Source: Dehalococcoidia bacterium (lineage in GTDB: Bacteria; Chloroflexota; Dehalococcoidia; DSTF01; JACRBR01). Taken from it: DNA of 64,000 nucleotides. Positions 23,598-31,900 of the stretch are shown piece after piece. The stretch is from assembly GCA_021731085.1 (NCBI GenBank), contig JAKFYB010000001.1, forward strand, positions 1 to 64,000, given 5' to 3'. A program made the position numbers and the translations under genes. The notes below the pieces were generated by a model, which was not told the origin of the DNA, ran no database searches, and saw only the letters and a list, made by a program, of their open reading frames with translations. The stretch's first letter is position 1, and each line of letters starts with the position of its first letter.

Positions 23598-23967
23598 CAT
23601 TTTCGTTGACTTGGGAGAACATTAGTTCTACCACCGATTGAAGAACATCGTACGGAACCCTGACCTAATTGATCACTTGACGACTTGTTATTCGGAAACT
23701 TTTTTTGAACACACTTTTCCGGAGCGGACGGACACGAACTGCGGACAGCCAACGACCCGAAACACAAACCCCACCACCGTGGGAAGACAAGCGCGATTTC
23801 GCGCACGGGGGTTGACCTGTTACTCTTCACTCCGGCGCTACTGCGACCATAGGATGAGCAGCGACGGCGCCCGGCCCCTGCATCCTCGGCCACAATCAGA
23901 ACGAAGTGCAGACTCGTCGGGCACCGTCCTTTTGTTAGCGCTTCGGGCGCCATAAGAAAGTAGAGAC
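23598..23967. other. Gene-free spacer before rplI
   Basis: No credible gene is present. It is more AT-rich than its surroundings in its first half. It holds a palindrome AGAAC-ATTA-GTTCT at 23616–23629, which has the GAAC-N4-GTTC form of Gram-positive-type LexA boxes, and TTGACA/TTGACT-like hexamers at 23594 and 23606 that could belong to a promoter. A second TTGACC at 23812 has no good -10 partner. No riboswitch or ribosomal-protein leader was recognised. Confidence 0.4.
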
Positions 23968-24567
23968 ATGAAAGTCGTATTCATCGAGGAAGTTCCCGGG
24001 ACCGCCAAGATCGGCGACATCAAGGACGTGAAGCCCGGCTTCGCTCGCAACTACCTACTGCCCCGCCGCCTCGCCATGCCGGCCACCACCCACATCGTGA
24101 AGTCGGCCGAGATCCGCGCCGCTCGCGAGGAGCGCCTCCAGGACGCCCGCGACAACGAAGCGCGCACGCTCGCGGAGAAGCTCGAGGGCATCAGCTACAC
24201 CATCAACGCCAAGGCGGGCTCGACGGGCAAGCTGTTCGGGTCGGTGGGAGCGGGCGATGTCGCGCTGAAGGTCGGCGAGACGCTGGGGTCGGAGTTCGAC
24301 CGCCACAACATCCCCCTCGACCCGATCAAGGATCTCGGTGACTACCCCGTCGTCGTGAAGCTCACGAAGAACGTCACCGCCACCGTGAACATCAGCGTCG
24401 TCGGCGAAGACGGAACGACGGCAGCGGACATCCAGGCGAAAGCGTCGGGCGGCAAGCCCAAGGCCGAAGCCTCGACCGACGACGAAGACGCAGAGACGGG
24501 CGATGTCGAAGCATCCGTCGAGGATGCCGCGGAAGCGGAAGCGGAAACGGCAGACGACGAAGCGTAA
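23968..24567 (+). CDS. rplI: 50S ribosomal protein bL9 with acidic C-terminal tail
   Basis: It binds 23S rRNA near the L1 stalk base. The N-domain begins MKVVFIEEVPGTAKIGDIKD and has the signature VKPGFARNYLLPRRLA; a connecting helix and the C-domain follow (GKLFGSVGAGDVA, FDRHNIPLDPIKDLGDYPVVVKL). The normal protein ends near residue 149. Here another 50 residues follow, rich in Glu, Asp and Ala. dnaB downstream is the usual neighbour, but the usual upstream rpsF–ssb–rpsR genes are absent and dnaB is separated by 282 bases. Confidence 0.96.
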   Translation: MKVVFIEEVPGTAKIGDIKDVKPGFARNYLLPRRLAMPATTHIVKSAEIRAAREERLQDARDNEARTLAEKLEGISYTINAKAGSTGKLFGSVGAGDVALKVGETLGSEFDRHNIPLDPIKDLGDYPVVVKLTKNVTATVNISVVGEDGTTAADIQAKASGGKPKAEASTDDEDAETGDVEASVEDAAEAEAETADDEA

Positions 24568-24617
24568 AGCGCGCTTCTTCTCGATCCAGTGGCAGGACTT
24601 TCGAGACGACGACCGCG

Positions 24618-24636
24618 GCGGAGCTTAAGGCTCCGC
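24618..24636. repeat. GCGGAGC palindrome after rplI
   Basis: GCGGAGC, loop TTAAG, GCTCCGC forms a 7-bp stem without a T tract. A degraded version (GGCGGAGCTGAAGCTTTTCTGG followed by TACAGG) lies after dnaB near 26286, so it may be a dispersed element instead of a terminator. Confidence 0.45.
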
Positions 24637-24783
24637 TAGTGCTGGTGTAGCCGGTACAGGTTGCCGTCGCGCAGGAGTCCAGCCATGCTCGACCCATGTC
24701 ACACCCACAACCGTGGGAAACGGCCGGCACTGACCCCCCACAAATCTCTTCCAGAACCACGCCGCGCATGACAACCTGATTAG

Positions 24784-24815
24784 ACCTCTCTGTGCCGTTC
24801 TGTGTCCTCTGTGGA
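24784..24815. repeat. Dispersed CACAGAG-type repeat, copy 3 (inverted)
   Basis: Read on the minus strand it begins with the same 20-base core as the copies at 4057 and 4719, then CGGCACAGAGAG. It lies just upstream of the dnaB ribosome-binding site. Confidence 0.75.
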
Positions 24816-24849
24816 TCGGCCCATCTGTGAATCTGGATAGGAACGCCTG

Positions 24850-26232
24850 ATGGTCTCCGTAGACAAGCTGCCGCCGTTCGATATCAAGGCCGAGGAGGCC
24901 TGCATTGCCGCGATCCTGATCGACCAGACGGCGATCGCGGATGTGGCGAAGATCCTCCAGCCGCAGGACTTCTACCGCGATCAGCACCGCTGGGCGTACG
25001 AGGCGTGCGTGCGGCTGTGGGAGCGCGACGAACACATCAACGAAGTCACGCTGGCGCACGAGCTTGGCCGCAAGGAGAAGCTCGACGACGTCGGCGGGCT
25101 GGCGTTCTTCGCGCGCATCACGACGGAATTGCCTACCGCCGTCGGTATCGAGCACTACGCTGAGATCGTCAGGCGCGACTCCGTGTACCGGCAGATGATC
25201 ACGGCGGGCTCGCAGATCGTGCAACTCGCGTACGAAGGCGGCGCCGACCTCGACGGGGCGATGCGCCGCGCCGAAGACATGCTGCTCGGCCTGAACGGCA
25301 AGCGGCGAGCGAGCGACCTGCTGCCGCTGCAGCACTACCTCGAAGAATTCTGGTCGACGCCGGGCGCGTTCGAGCCGGGCTCGTCGCCGGAAGCGATGGG
25401 GCCGGTGCGGTCGGGGTTCATGGACCTCGACACGCTGCTCGGCGGCTTTCACGCGAAGGACCTCGTCGTACTGGCGGCGCGGCCCAGCGTCGGGAAGTCT
25501 GCCCTGCTGCTGAACATCGCGCGTAACGCCGCCGTGAGCTCGCACGCTTGTGTCGCCGTGTTCTCGCTCGAAATGTCGGGCGAGTCGCTGGCGCAACGGC
25601 TGTTGGCCTCGGAGAGCGGCGTCGATGGCTCGCGGCTGCGGCTGGGGCAGATGAACGACCTCGAACAGCGTCGCGCGTTCAACGCATCGCAGGAGTTGGC
25701 CGACCTCGACATCTTCATCGACAACACGTCGATGACGACGGTGCCGCAGATGCAGGCGAAGTTGCGGCGGCTGGAGCAACTGCACCGGAAGCCGGATCTC
25801 GTCATCATCGACTACCTGCAGCTCATGACGGCGGGCGGCAAATATCGCGACAACCGCGTGCAGGAGGTCAGCGAGATCTCGCGCGGACTGAAGATGCTCG
25901 CTGTCGAGAACGACATTCCGGTGATCGCGGCCGCGCAGCTCTCGCGTGCGCCGGAGCAGCGGTCGCCGCACATCCCGATGCTGAGCGACCTTCGCGAGTC
26001 GGGCAGCATCGAGCAGGACGCGGACATCGTGATGTTCATCTACCGCGAAGACATCTACGTCACGCGCGAGGACTGGGAGATGCGCAACTTCGACCAGCCG
26101 TACCCGGAGGGCATCACGAAACTCATCGTCGGCAAGCATCGCAACGGGCCGACGGGCGTCGTGCACTTGCGGTTCCGCAACAATCTGTCGCGGTTTGAGG
26201 ACCTGATGGTGCTCGAGGAAGAGATCGCGTAG
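24850..26232 (+). CDS. dnaB: Replicative DNA helicase DnaB
   Basis: A hexameric 5'-3' helicase of the replication fork, 460 residues long. The N-terminal domain shows the family start PPFDIKAEEACIAAILID. The RecA-like C-terminal domain begins near residue 180 (SGFMDLDTLLGGFHAKDLVV) with Walker A ARPSVGKSA near residue 211, then FSLEMSGESLAQRLLASESG, Walker B DLVIIDYLQLM, AAAQLSRAPEQRSPHIPMLSDLRESGSIEQDAD and the final IVGKHRNGPTGVVHLRF. No intein is present. Start with AGGA 8 bases before ATG. Its loader may be the DnaD/DnaC-like pair at 51221–53339. Confidence 0.97.
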   Translation: MVSVDKLPPFDIKAEEACIAAILIDQTAIADVAKILQPQDFYRDQHRWAYEACVRLWERDEHINEVTLAHELGRKEKLDDVGGLAFFARITTELPTAVGIEHYAEIVRRDSVYRQMITAGSQIVQLAYEGGADLDGAMRRAEDMLLGLNGKRRASDLLPLQHYLEEFWSTPGAFEPGSSPEAMGPVRSGFMDLDTLLGGFHAKDLVVLAARPSVGKSALLLNIARNAAVSSHACVAVFSLEMSGESLAQRLLASESGVDGSRLRLGQMNDLEQRRAFNASQELADLDIFIDNTSMTTVPQMQAKLRRLEQLHRKPDLVIIDYLQLMTAGGKYRDNRVQEVSEISRGLKMLAVENDIPVIAAAQLSRAPEQRSPHIPMLSDLRESGSIEQDADIVMFIYREDIYVTREDWEMRNFDQPYPEGITKLIVGKHRNGPTGVVHLRFRNNLSRFEDLMVLEEEIA

Positions 26233-26356
26233 CGCGGTCGATTTCCCGCTGGTATCCCACGAACGTCGCTTGCAGCGAGAGTGCGGCGGAGCTGAAGCTT
26301 TTCTGGTACAGGTGTCGGGGCGGGTCTGCAGGCCAACGCTTCGCTCTCAACAAGGC

Positions 26357-26382
26357 AGGGGCGGCCACACAGGGCCGCCCCT
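26357..26382. terminator. GC-rich hairpin between dnaB and the convergent lipoprotein gene
   Basis: AGGGGCGGCC, loop ACACAG, GGCCGCCCCT: a perfect 10-bp stem between two converging genes. Only weak T tracts follow on either side, so it is either a bidirectional terminator or another dispersed palindrome. Confidence 0.5.
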
Positions 26383-26407
26383 ACGATCTCTCTTGCTCTG
26401 GTCTCTC

Positions 26408-27364
26408 TTACTGGGCCACGCCTGTGGTTACCTGGAGGACGCCCTCGTAGTAGCCGTCGTAGCTGCTCGACTCGACTAAGGACAGCACGATCACATTGCC
26501 GGTTCCATCGTCGCTTTCCGTGTACGCGGCATAGACGCCGGTGCCGTCCGACGTTCGGAGCGTCTCCGTGTAGCCCTTGCCCGTCATCTCGGATGCAAAG
26601 GCGTCGGCCACGTCGTCAGGGCTCTCCTGGGTAATGAAGCCGACCATGTACGTATCCTGGCCGTTCGATGAGTACGACTGGGCGCTCGTGATGCGACCGT
26701 CGGGGAGGCTCACGAGGTCGGACGGGAAGTCGTCAGGGAGTTCGACCTCGTCGGGGAGGTCGGCGCTGCCTGAGGAATCGCCGGATCCGTCGTCCGAACT
26801 GCTGCTGCCGTCGTCGGAACTACCGTCCGAGCCGTCATCCGACGAAGAGTCGCCATCGTCGGATGAGGAGTCGCCATCTGACGATGAGCCATCGTCGCTG
26901 CTGCCATCGTCTCCGGAGCCACTGGCGTCGTCAGGGTTGTCGCCCACGGTCGCTGAGATCAGGACGTCGTCGCCATCAGCAATAGCGACGTAGCCGGCCT
27001 TGCTGCCGTCGGTGTTGCCGACAGCCCAGTACGTGCTGCCACCGGCACTGCCCGTCAGCGTTACCGTCCACTCTCCGGACTCGAAGGCATCGTTGTAGAA
27101 CGCGACGACGTCGTCAAAGCTGTCGCCCGTCGTCCACGTCGCGACGATGCCCGTGATGCCATCTTGCTCACCTGTGGTCGCGCCCTGCAGGTCGGCGCCG
27201 TCGTAGATTGGGAAGCTATCCGGGAAGTCGTCGGGCAGATCTTCGCCCACCGTGATCTCATTTCCGTCGCCGAGATCGATCGTCTTCTCGTCTCCTCCGC
27301 CACCACATGCGGCCGCGGCAAGCATCGCCGTGGACGCCGCCATCATTGCGATCCACTTCAACAT
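26408..27364 (-). CDS. Lipoprotein with duplicated domain and Ser/Asp-rich linker
   Basis: A 318-residue product with a clear lipoprotein signal (MLKWIAMMAASTAMLAAAAC then GGGGDE). Two related domains follow: about residues 42–140 (DLPDDFPDSFPIYDG, then TWTTGDSFDDVVAFYND, ESGEWTVTLT) and about 215–318 (ELPDDFPSDLVSLPDG, then FITQESPDDVADAFASEM, GKGYTETLR). Both share the pattern LPDDFP...D...G...F..D. Between them is a linker of about 60 residues made of SSDDG-type units. The function is unknown; it probably faces the outside of the membrane. AGGAGGAG precedes the ATG. It stands downstream of LuxR paralogue 3 on the same strand. Confidence 0.8.
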   Translation of the reverse strand: MLKWIAMMAASTAMLAAAACGGGGDEKTIDLGDGNEITVGEDLPDDFPDSFPIYDGADLQGATTGEQDGITGIVATWTTGDSFDDVVAFYNDAFESGEWTVTLTGSAGGSTYWAVGNTDGSKAGYVAIADGDDVLISATVGDNPDDASGSGDDGSSDDGSSSDGDSSSDDGDSSSDDGSDGSSDDGSSSSDDGSGDSSGSADLPDEVELPDDFPSDLVSLPDGRITSAQSYSSNGQDTYMVGFITQESPDDVADAFASEMTGKGYTETLRTSDGTGVYAAYTESDDGTGNVIVLSLVESSSYDGYYEGVLQVTTGVAQ

Positions 27365-27595
27365 GTCTCCTCCTTAGTGTTGCGTTCGGCGCCCGCGCGC
27401 CGACACGCTCGTGAGAACCGGGGATCGCCAAGCGGCGGATGGCCCGCCGTCCGGCGATCCCCAGCGCTGTAAGCATGCGGGTTGCGGCAGGCGGATGGCA
27501 TCGAACAAAGGGCGTAGGTTTGCGGCGGATGTTGGGCTGAAAAGAGGAGCACGCGCGACTAGCCCGGGCTGATTTGGCGTAAACCGCGTACGCGC

Positions 27596-28639
27596 TCAGG
27601 CGAGGTCGTGGCGGATGGCGTATGCCGTCGCTTCCGACCGGTTCTGAGCTCCAATCTTGGAGTAGATGTTCGTGATGTGGCGCGCGACCGTGCGGATGCT
27701 GAGCACGAGTTCGTTGCTGATCTGTGTATTGCTCAAGCCGCGCGCCAAGAGGCCAAGGACTTCGATCTCGCGACGGGTCAGGCCGTCCGGCGCGCTTTCG
27801 GACGCTGACCCGAGAAAGTCGCAGATCTCCGCGACGAACTGCTCCATGACGTCGGGGAAGGGGATGACGCCGGTGCCATCGAGCAGCGCCATGCGGGCAT
27901 TGGGGATCGAGGCGGTGAGGTTGCGTGCAACCTCTACGGGCAGCACCTCGCTCGCGCGGCGGGCGATCACGAGTGTTGGCGCTTCGATCTGCGCGAGAAG
28001 ATCCGAAACATCCACGTCGCTGATCGACTGGTATGCGGCGCTCAAGCCCGCAGGCGTCACGGACTCGCGCACGTACTCGGCGTACCAGTGCGCCATGTCG
28101 CCGCCGGCCCAACGTGACACGCGGTAACCCTCGAGTTCGGTGTACACCTTCCAGTCGCGCTCGATGAGCGATCGCGCTGCTTCGATGCGGCTAAGGTTTG
28201 TGACATCAGTTGTTCGCGCGTACGAATGCCAGAGGATGAGGTGCGAGACGCGTTCCGGATGGAGGGCGGCATAGGCGGCGGACGCGGAGCCGATGTGCCC
28301 GAATCCGAGCAGCGCGAACTTCTCGAGCCCCAACGCCTCGACGACGGCCTCGAGATCACGATGCTTTGCTTCCTGCGAGTAGTCATCGACTTCGCGTTCG
28401 GACAGGCCCGCGCCGCGACCGTCATAGCGGATGATCGTGTGCGTCTCGGCGAGCTTCTCGTAGTACGCGCGGTTCGCGCGGTTCTGCCACTCGACGAGGA
28501 GGTGGCCGAGCGGAAACGGCGGTGTGTGAACGAGCGGCGTGCCACGGCCGATCGTCCAGAACGCGATGGCGACGCCGTCCGTTGTTCGGGCGTACCTGAC
28601 TCGCGGCGCCGGATTGTCCTTCGTCTGGTCTGCTGGCAT
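27596..28639 (-). CDS. Alpha/beta-hydrolase-fold sensor fused to LuxR-type HTH (paralogue 3)
   Basis: This 347-residue relative of the genes at 18813 and 22488 shows VRYARTTDGVAIAFWTIGRG, IIRYDGRGAGLSE, FALLGFGHIGSASAAYAAL and HPERVSHLILWHSY. The nucleophile elbow reads G-H-I-G-S, with Ile in place of Ser, and the late His is missing (LLDGTGVIPFPD). The C-terminus is a LuxR HTH (LTRREIEVLGLLARGLSNTQ, TVARHITNIYSKIGAQ). I place the start at the ATG at 28639, after a GAGGCGGG stretch; an in-frame start at 28693 is possible. The duplicated-domain lipoprotein follows 231 bases downstream and may be its target. Confidence 0.83.
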   Translation of the reverse strand: MPADQTKDNPAPRVRYARTTDGVAIAFWTIGRGTPLVHTPPFPLGHLLVEWQNRANRAYYEKLAETHTIIRYDGRGAGLSEREVDDYSQEAKHRDLEAVVEALGLEKFALLGFGHIGSASAAYAALHPERVSHLILWHSYARTTDVTNLSRIEAARSLIERDWKVYTELEGYRVSRWAGGDMAHWYAEYVRESVTPAGLSAAYQSISDVDVSDLLAQIEAPTLVIARRASEVLPVEVARNLTASIPNARMALLDGTGVIPFPDVMEQFVAEICDFLGSASESAPDGLTRREIEVLGLLARGLSNTQISNELVLSIRTVARHITNIYSKIGAQNRSEATAYAIRHDLA

Positions 28640-28902
28640 TGCCAGCCCGCCTCGCTCTGGAGCTGAATTCCCCGATGCTCGGTCGTCCCCCACCCGTCCA
28701 GAGCGTCATTATCAACGATCGGCGGTAGCGGTCACCCATTCGCTGTTGAAGGACGACCGATGCCTCGAATGAGCATCCTCCCGCTCTGAGCACACCGCCC
28801 AAGGCGCGCTCCTCGGGCGCCGCTCGGTGTTGAGCGGCGTCAATTGCCACAGAAGGCCCGTTCGCGGATGATCTCTCCGCTAGTGCAGCGAACGGGGAGC
28901 AC

Positions 28903-31900
28903 ATGCCGAGCGAACGTGTCCAGCGCCAGATCGACCGGCTTCTCGATGAGGCTGAGGCCGCGCTCAGCCAGCGCGAGTGGACGCGCGTCCATGAACTCTC
29001 GCAAGACGTGCTCGCCCTCGACCCTGAGAATGGCGATGCGCGGACGTTCTTGGACGCGGCCGTGCGGGCGGGGGCCGGGGCTTCCAGCGTTCCCACGTCC
29101 ACCTCTCAATCTCAACCTGAGACACGTCCCGAGCTGGCGCCGCAGGCCGCGCCGCTACCCGGGTCGTTCGCCAGCGGACGCTATGTCGTACGAAGCTTCC
29201 TCGGCGAGGGTGGGCGCAAGAGGGTGTACCTAGCGCACGACGAGCGGTTGAAGCGCGATGTCGCCGTCGCCGTCATCAAGACCGAGGGCCTCGACGCGCA
29301 GGGACTTTCGCGCGTGCAGCGCGAGGCCGAAGCGATGGCGAAGCTCGGTGACCACGCCAACATCGTTACGATCCACGACGTCGGCGAAGAAACTGGCGCG
29401 GATGGGCAGCGGCAGCCCTATATCGTTAGCCAGTACATGTCCGGCGGCGCCGTCGATACGCTCGACCTGCCGCTCGACACTGAACGCACACTCGAGATCG
29501 CAAAGGGCGTCTGCAGAGGTCTCGCGCACGCGCACAAGCACGGCGTCGTCCACCGCGACCTCAAGCCCGGCAACGTCTGGCTCGCCGCGGACGGCACGGC
29601 GGAGATCGGTGACTTCGGGCTGGCAGTGGGGTTCGAGCAGTCGCGGCTGACGATGCACGGGATGCTCGTGGGCACCGTCGCCTACATGCCGCCGGAGCAG
29701 GCGCTCGGTCGCGAGACGACGCCGCGCGCGGACCTCTACTCGCTGGGCTGCATGCTGTACGAGATGGTGACGGGCCGTCCGCCGTTCGTGAGCGACAACC
29801 CGACGGCTGTGATCAGCCAGCACATCAACACGCCGCCGGTCGCGCCGTCGTGGCACTCCGACACATGCCCGCAGGACCTCGAAGAGATCATCCTGCGGTT
29901 GCTCGCGAAGGACGCCGCCGAACGGCCGGCTTCCGCGGACGACGTGCTGGCGATGCTCGAGCGCGTCGACGCGACGCAGCGGTCGGCGTCACACTCCGAC
30001 TCCAATGTCCTCGACCGGCTCGCGCTCGGCGTGTTCGTCGGCCGCGAATCGGAGTTGGAAAGACTGCGAAAGGCCTTCGACAACACCGTCGCCGGACATG
30101 GCGGGCTGGTGATGCTCGTCGGTGAGCCCGGCATCGGCAAGACGCGCACGACGCAGGAGCTGGAGACGTACGCGAAGATGCGCGGCGCCACTGTTCTCTG
30201 GGGCCGCACGCACGAATCCGCGGGTGCGCCACCGTACTGGCCGTGGATCCAGGCCGGAAATCAGTACGCGCTGGCGCACCAGGATGAGCTGCCGACCATC
30301 ATCGGGCCACAGATGACCCCCGAGGCGATCAACGAACTCGTCCGCATCTTTCCGTGGCTGTTGACCGGCGTTAACGTAACGGCGCCGCCGGAGATCTCCG
30401 ATCCGGAGGTGGCGCAGTTCCGGCTGTTCGACGCCTACACGCAGTACCTGAAGGCGATCGCGGAACAGGGGCCGCTCGTCGTCGCGCTGGACGACCTGCA
30501 CTGGGCAGACAAGCCGACGCTGTTGCTGCTCCAGCACGTCGCGCGGGAACTGTCCCGCTCGCGCATCCTGATCGTCGGAAACTACCGCGACACCGATATC
30601 ACGCGACAGAGCGCGCTCTCGGAGACGCTCGCATCGCTCAATCGCGAGAGCGGGTTCGACCGCATCGTCCTGCGCGGACTCACACGAGATGAAGTCGCCG
30701 CCTACATCAAGGCGCGAGCGAACGTCGAACCGCGCAAGGAGGTGCTGGACCGCATCTTCGAGGAGACGGAGGGCAACGCCTTCTTCCTGAGCGAAGTCGT
30801 GAATCTGATGGCGCAGGAGGGCACGCTCACCAGGAACTCGATCTCCGATATTGCGATCCCGGACGGCGTGCGCGAGGCGCTAGGCCGACGGCTTAACCGG
30901 CTGTCAGAAGATACGAACGAACTGCTGCAGGTGGCGGCCATCATCGGCCGCGACTTCACGTACGACACGCTGACGCTGCTCGGTGACCGCGACGAGGACG
31001 CGCTGTTGAAGATGGTCGAGGAAGCGCTCGAAGCGCGTGTGATCGAGGAGACGGACACGCCCGGCCGCTATCGCTTCACGCACGCGCAGATGCAGGAGAC
31101 GCTGCTCGCCGAACTATCGACGACGCGTCGCGTGCGCCTCCACGGTCAGGTCGGCGATGCGCTGGAAAAGCGTTACGGCGCGCACGCCGAGGAACGCGCT
31201 GGCCGCCTCGCTATGCACTTCAGCGAGGCCGCGACGCTCTCGCCCCGCTACGGTGAGAAGGCGGCGAAGTACTCGGCCATCGCCGGCCAGCAGGCCGTGG
31301 CCCAGGCGGCATATCCCGAAGCCGCTCGTCACTTCCGCGTCGCTCTCTCCGCCCGCGAAGGTCAGGAGATGGACGGCGAGATGGCGGGGCTGCTCTTCGA
31401 CCTCGGAAAGACAGCGCTGAGCAACAATGACACGTCCGAAGCGTGGCGCAGTTTGCGCCAGGCGTTCGAGTATTACGCCAGTTCAGGCGAACACGAGCGT
31501 GCTGTTGACGTCGCATACATGGCGGGCACCAACCTGATTCTCATCCGGCCCACCACTGTGCAGATGCTGCGGCGCGCGCTGGCGTTTGTGGAGGAAGAAA
31601 GCGAAAGCTACGGGAAACTTCAGGCGGCGATCGGGCAGTGCCTTGGCTTGATGGGTGACATCGACGGCGCAAAGGAAGCATTTGCTCGGGCAGAAGCCGT
31701 TGCGGTCGAACGAAAGCTCCCGCGACTCGAACTCGACGTGCTCCGTTTCAGCCAGTATGTGATTGGTTTCAATCTCGAACTTGAAGAAGCCATCAAGATT
31801 GGCGATCGCACGATTGCGCTCGCACAGGAACTCAACGAGCCACAGTTCGAGGCCATTGCCCATTTCTTCAACGCGGGGCAGTGGTGGCTAGGTCGCTTGG

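Noticed and set aside
24625-26166. Long open frame (513 codons) on the minus strand opposite dnaB
   Set aside because: It mirrors the codon bias of dnaB, is rich in Arg, His and Leu, and shows no motif; the plus-strand DnaB is certain.
26577-26993. Ser/Pro-rich open frame on the plus strand inside the lipoprotein gene
   Set aside because: It is only the complement of the SSDDG linker.
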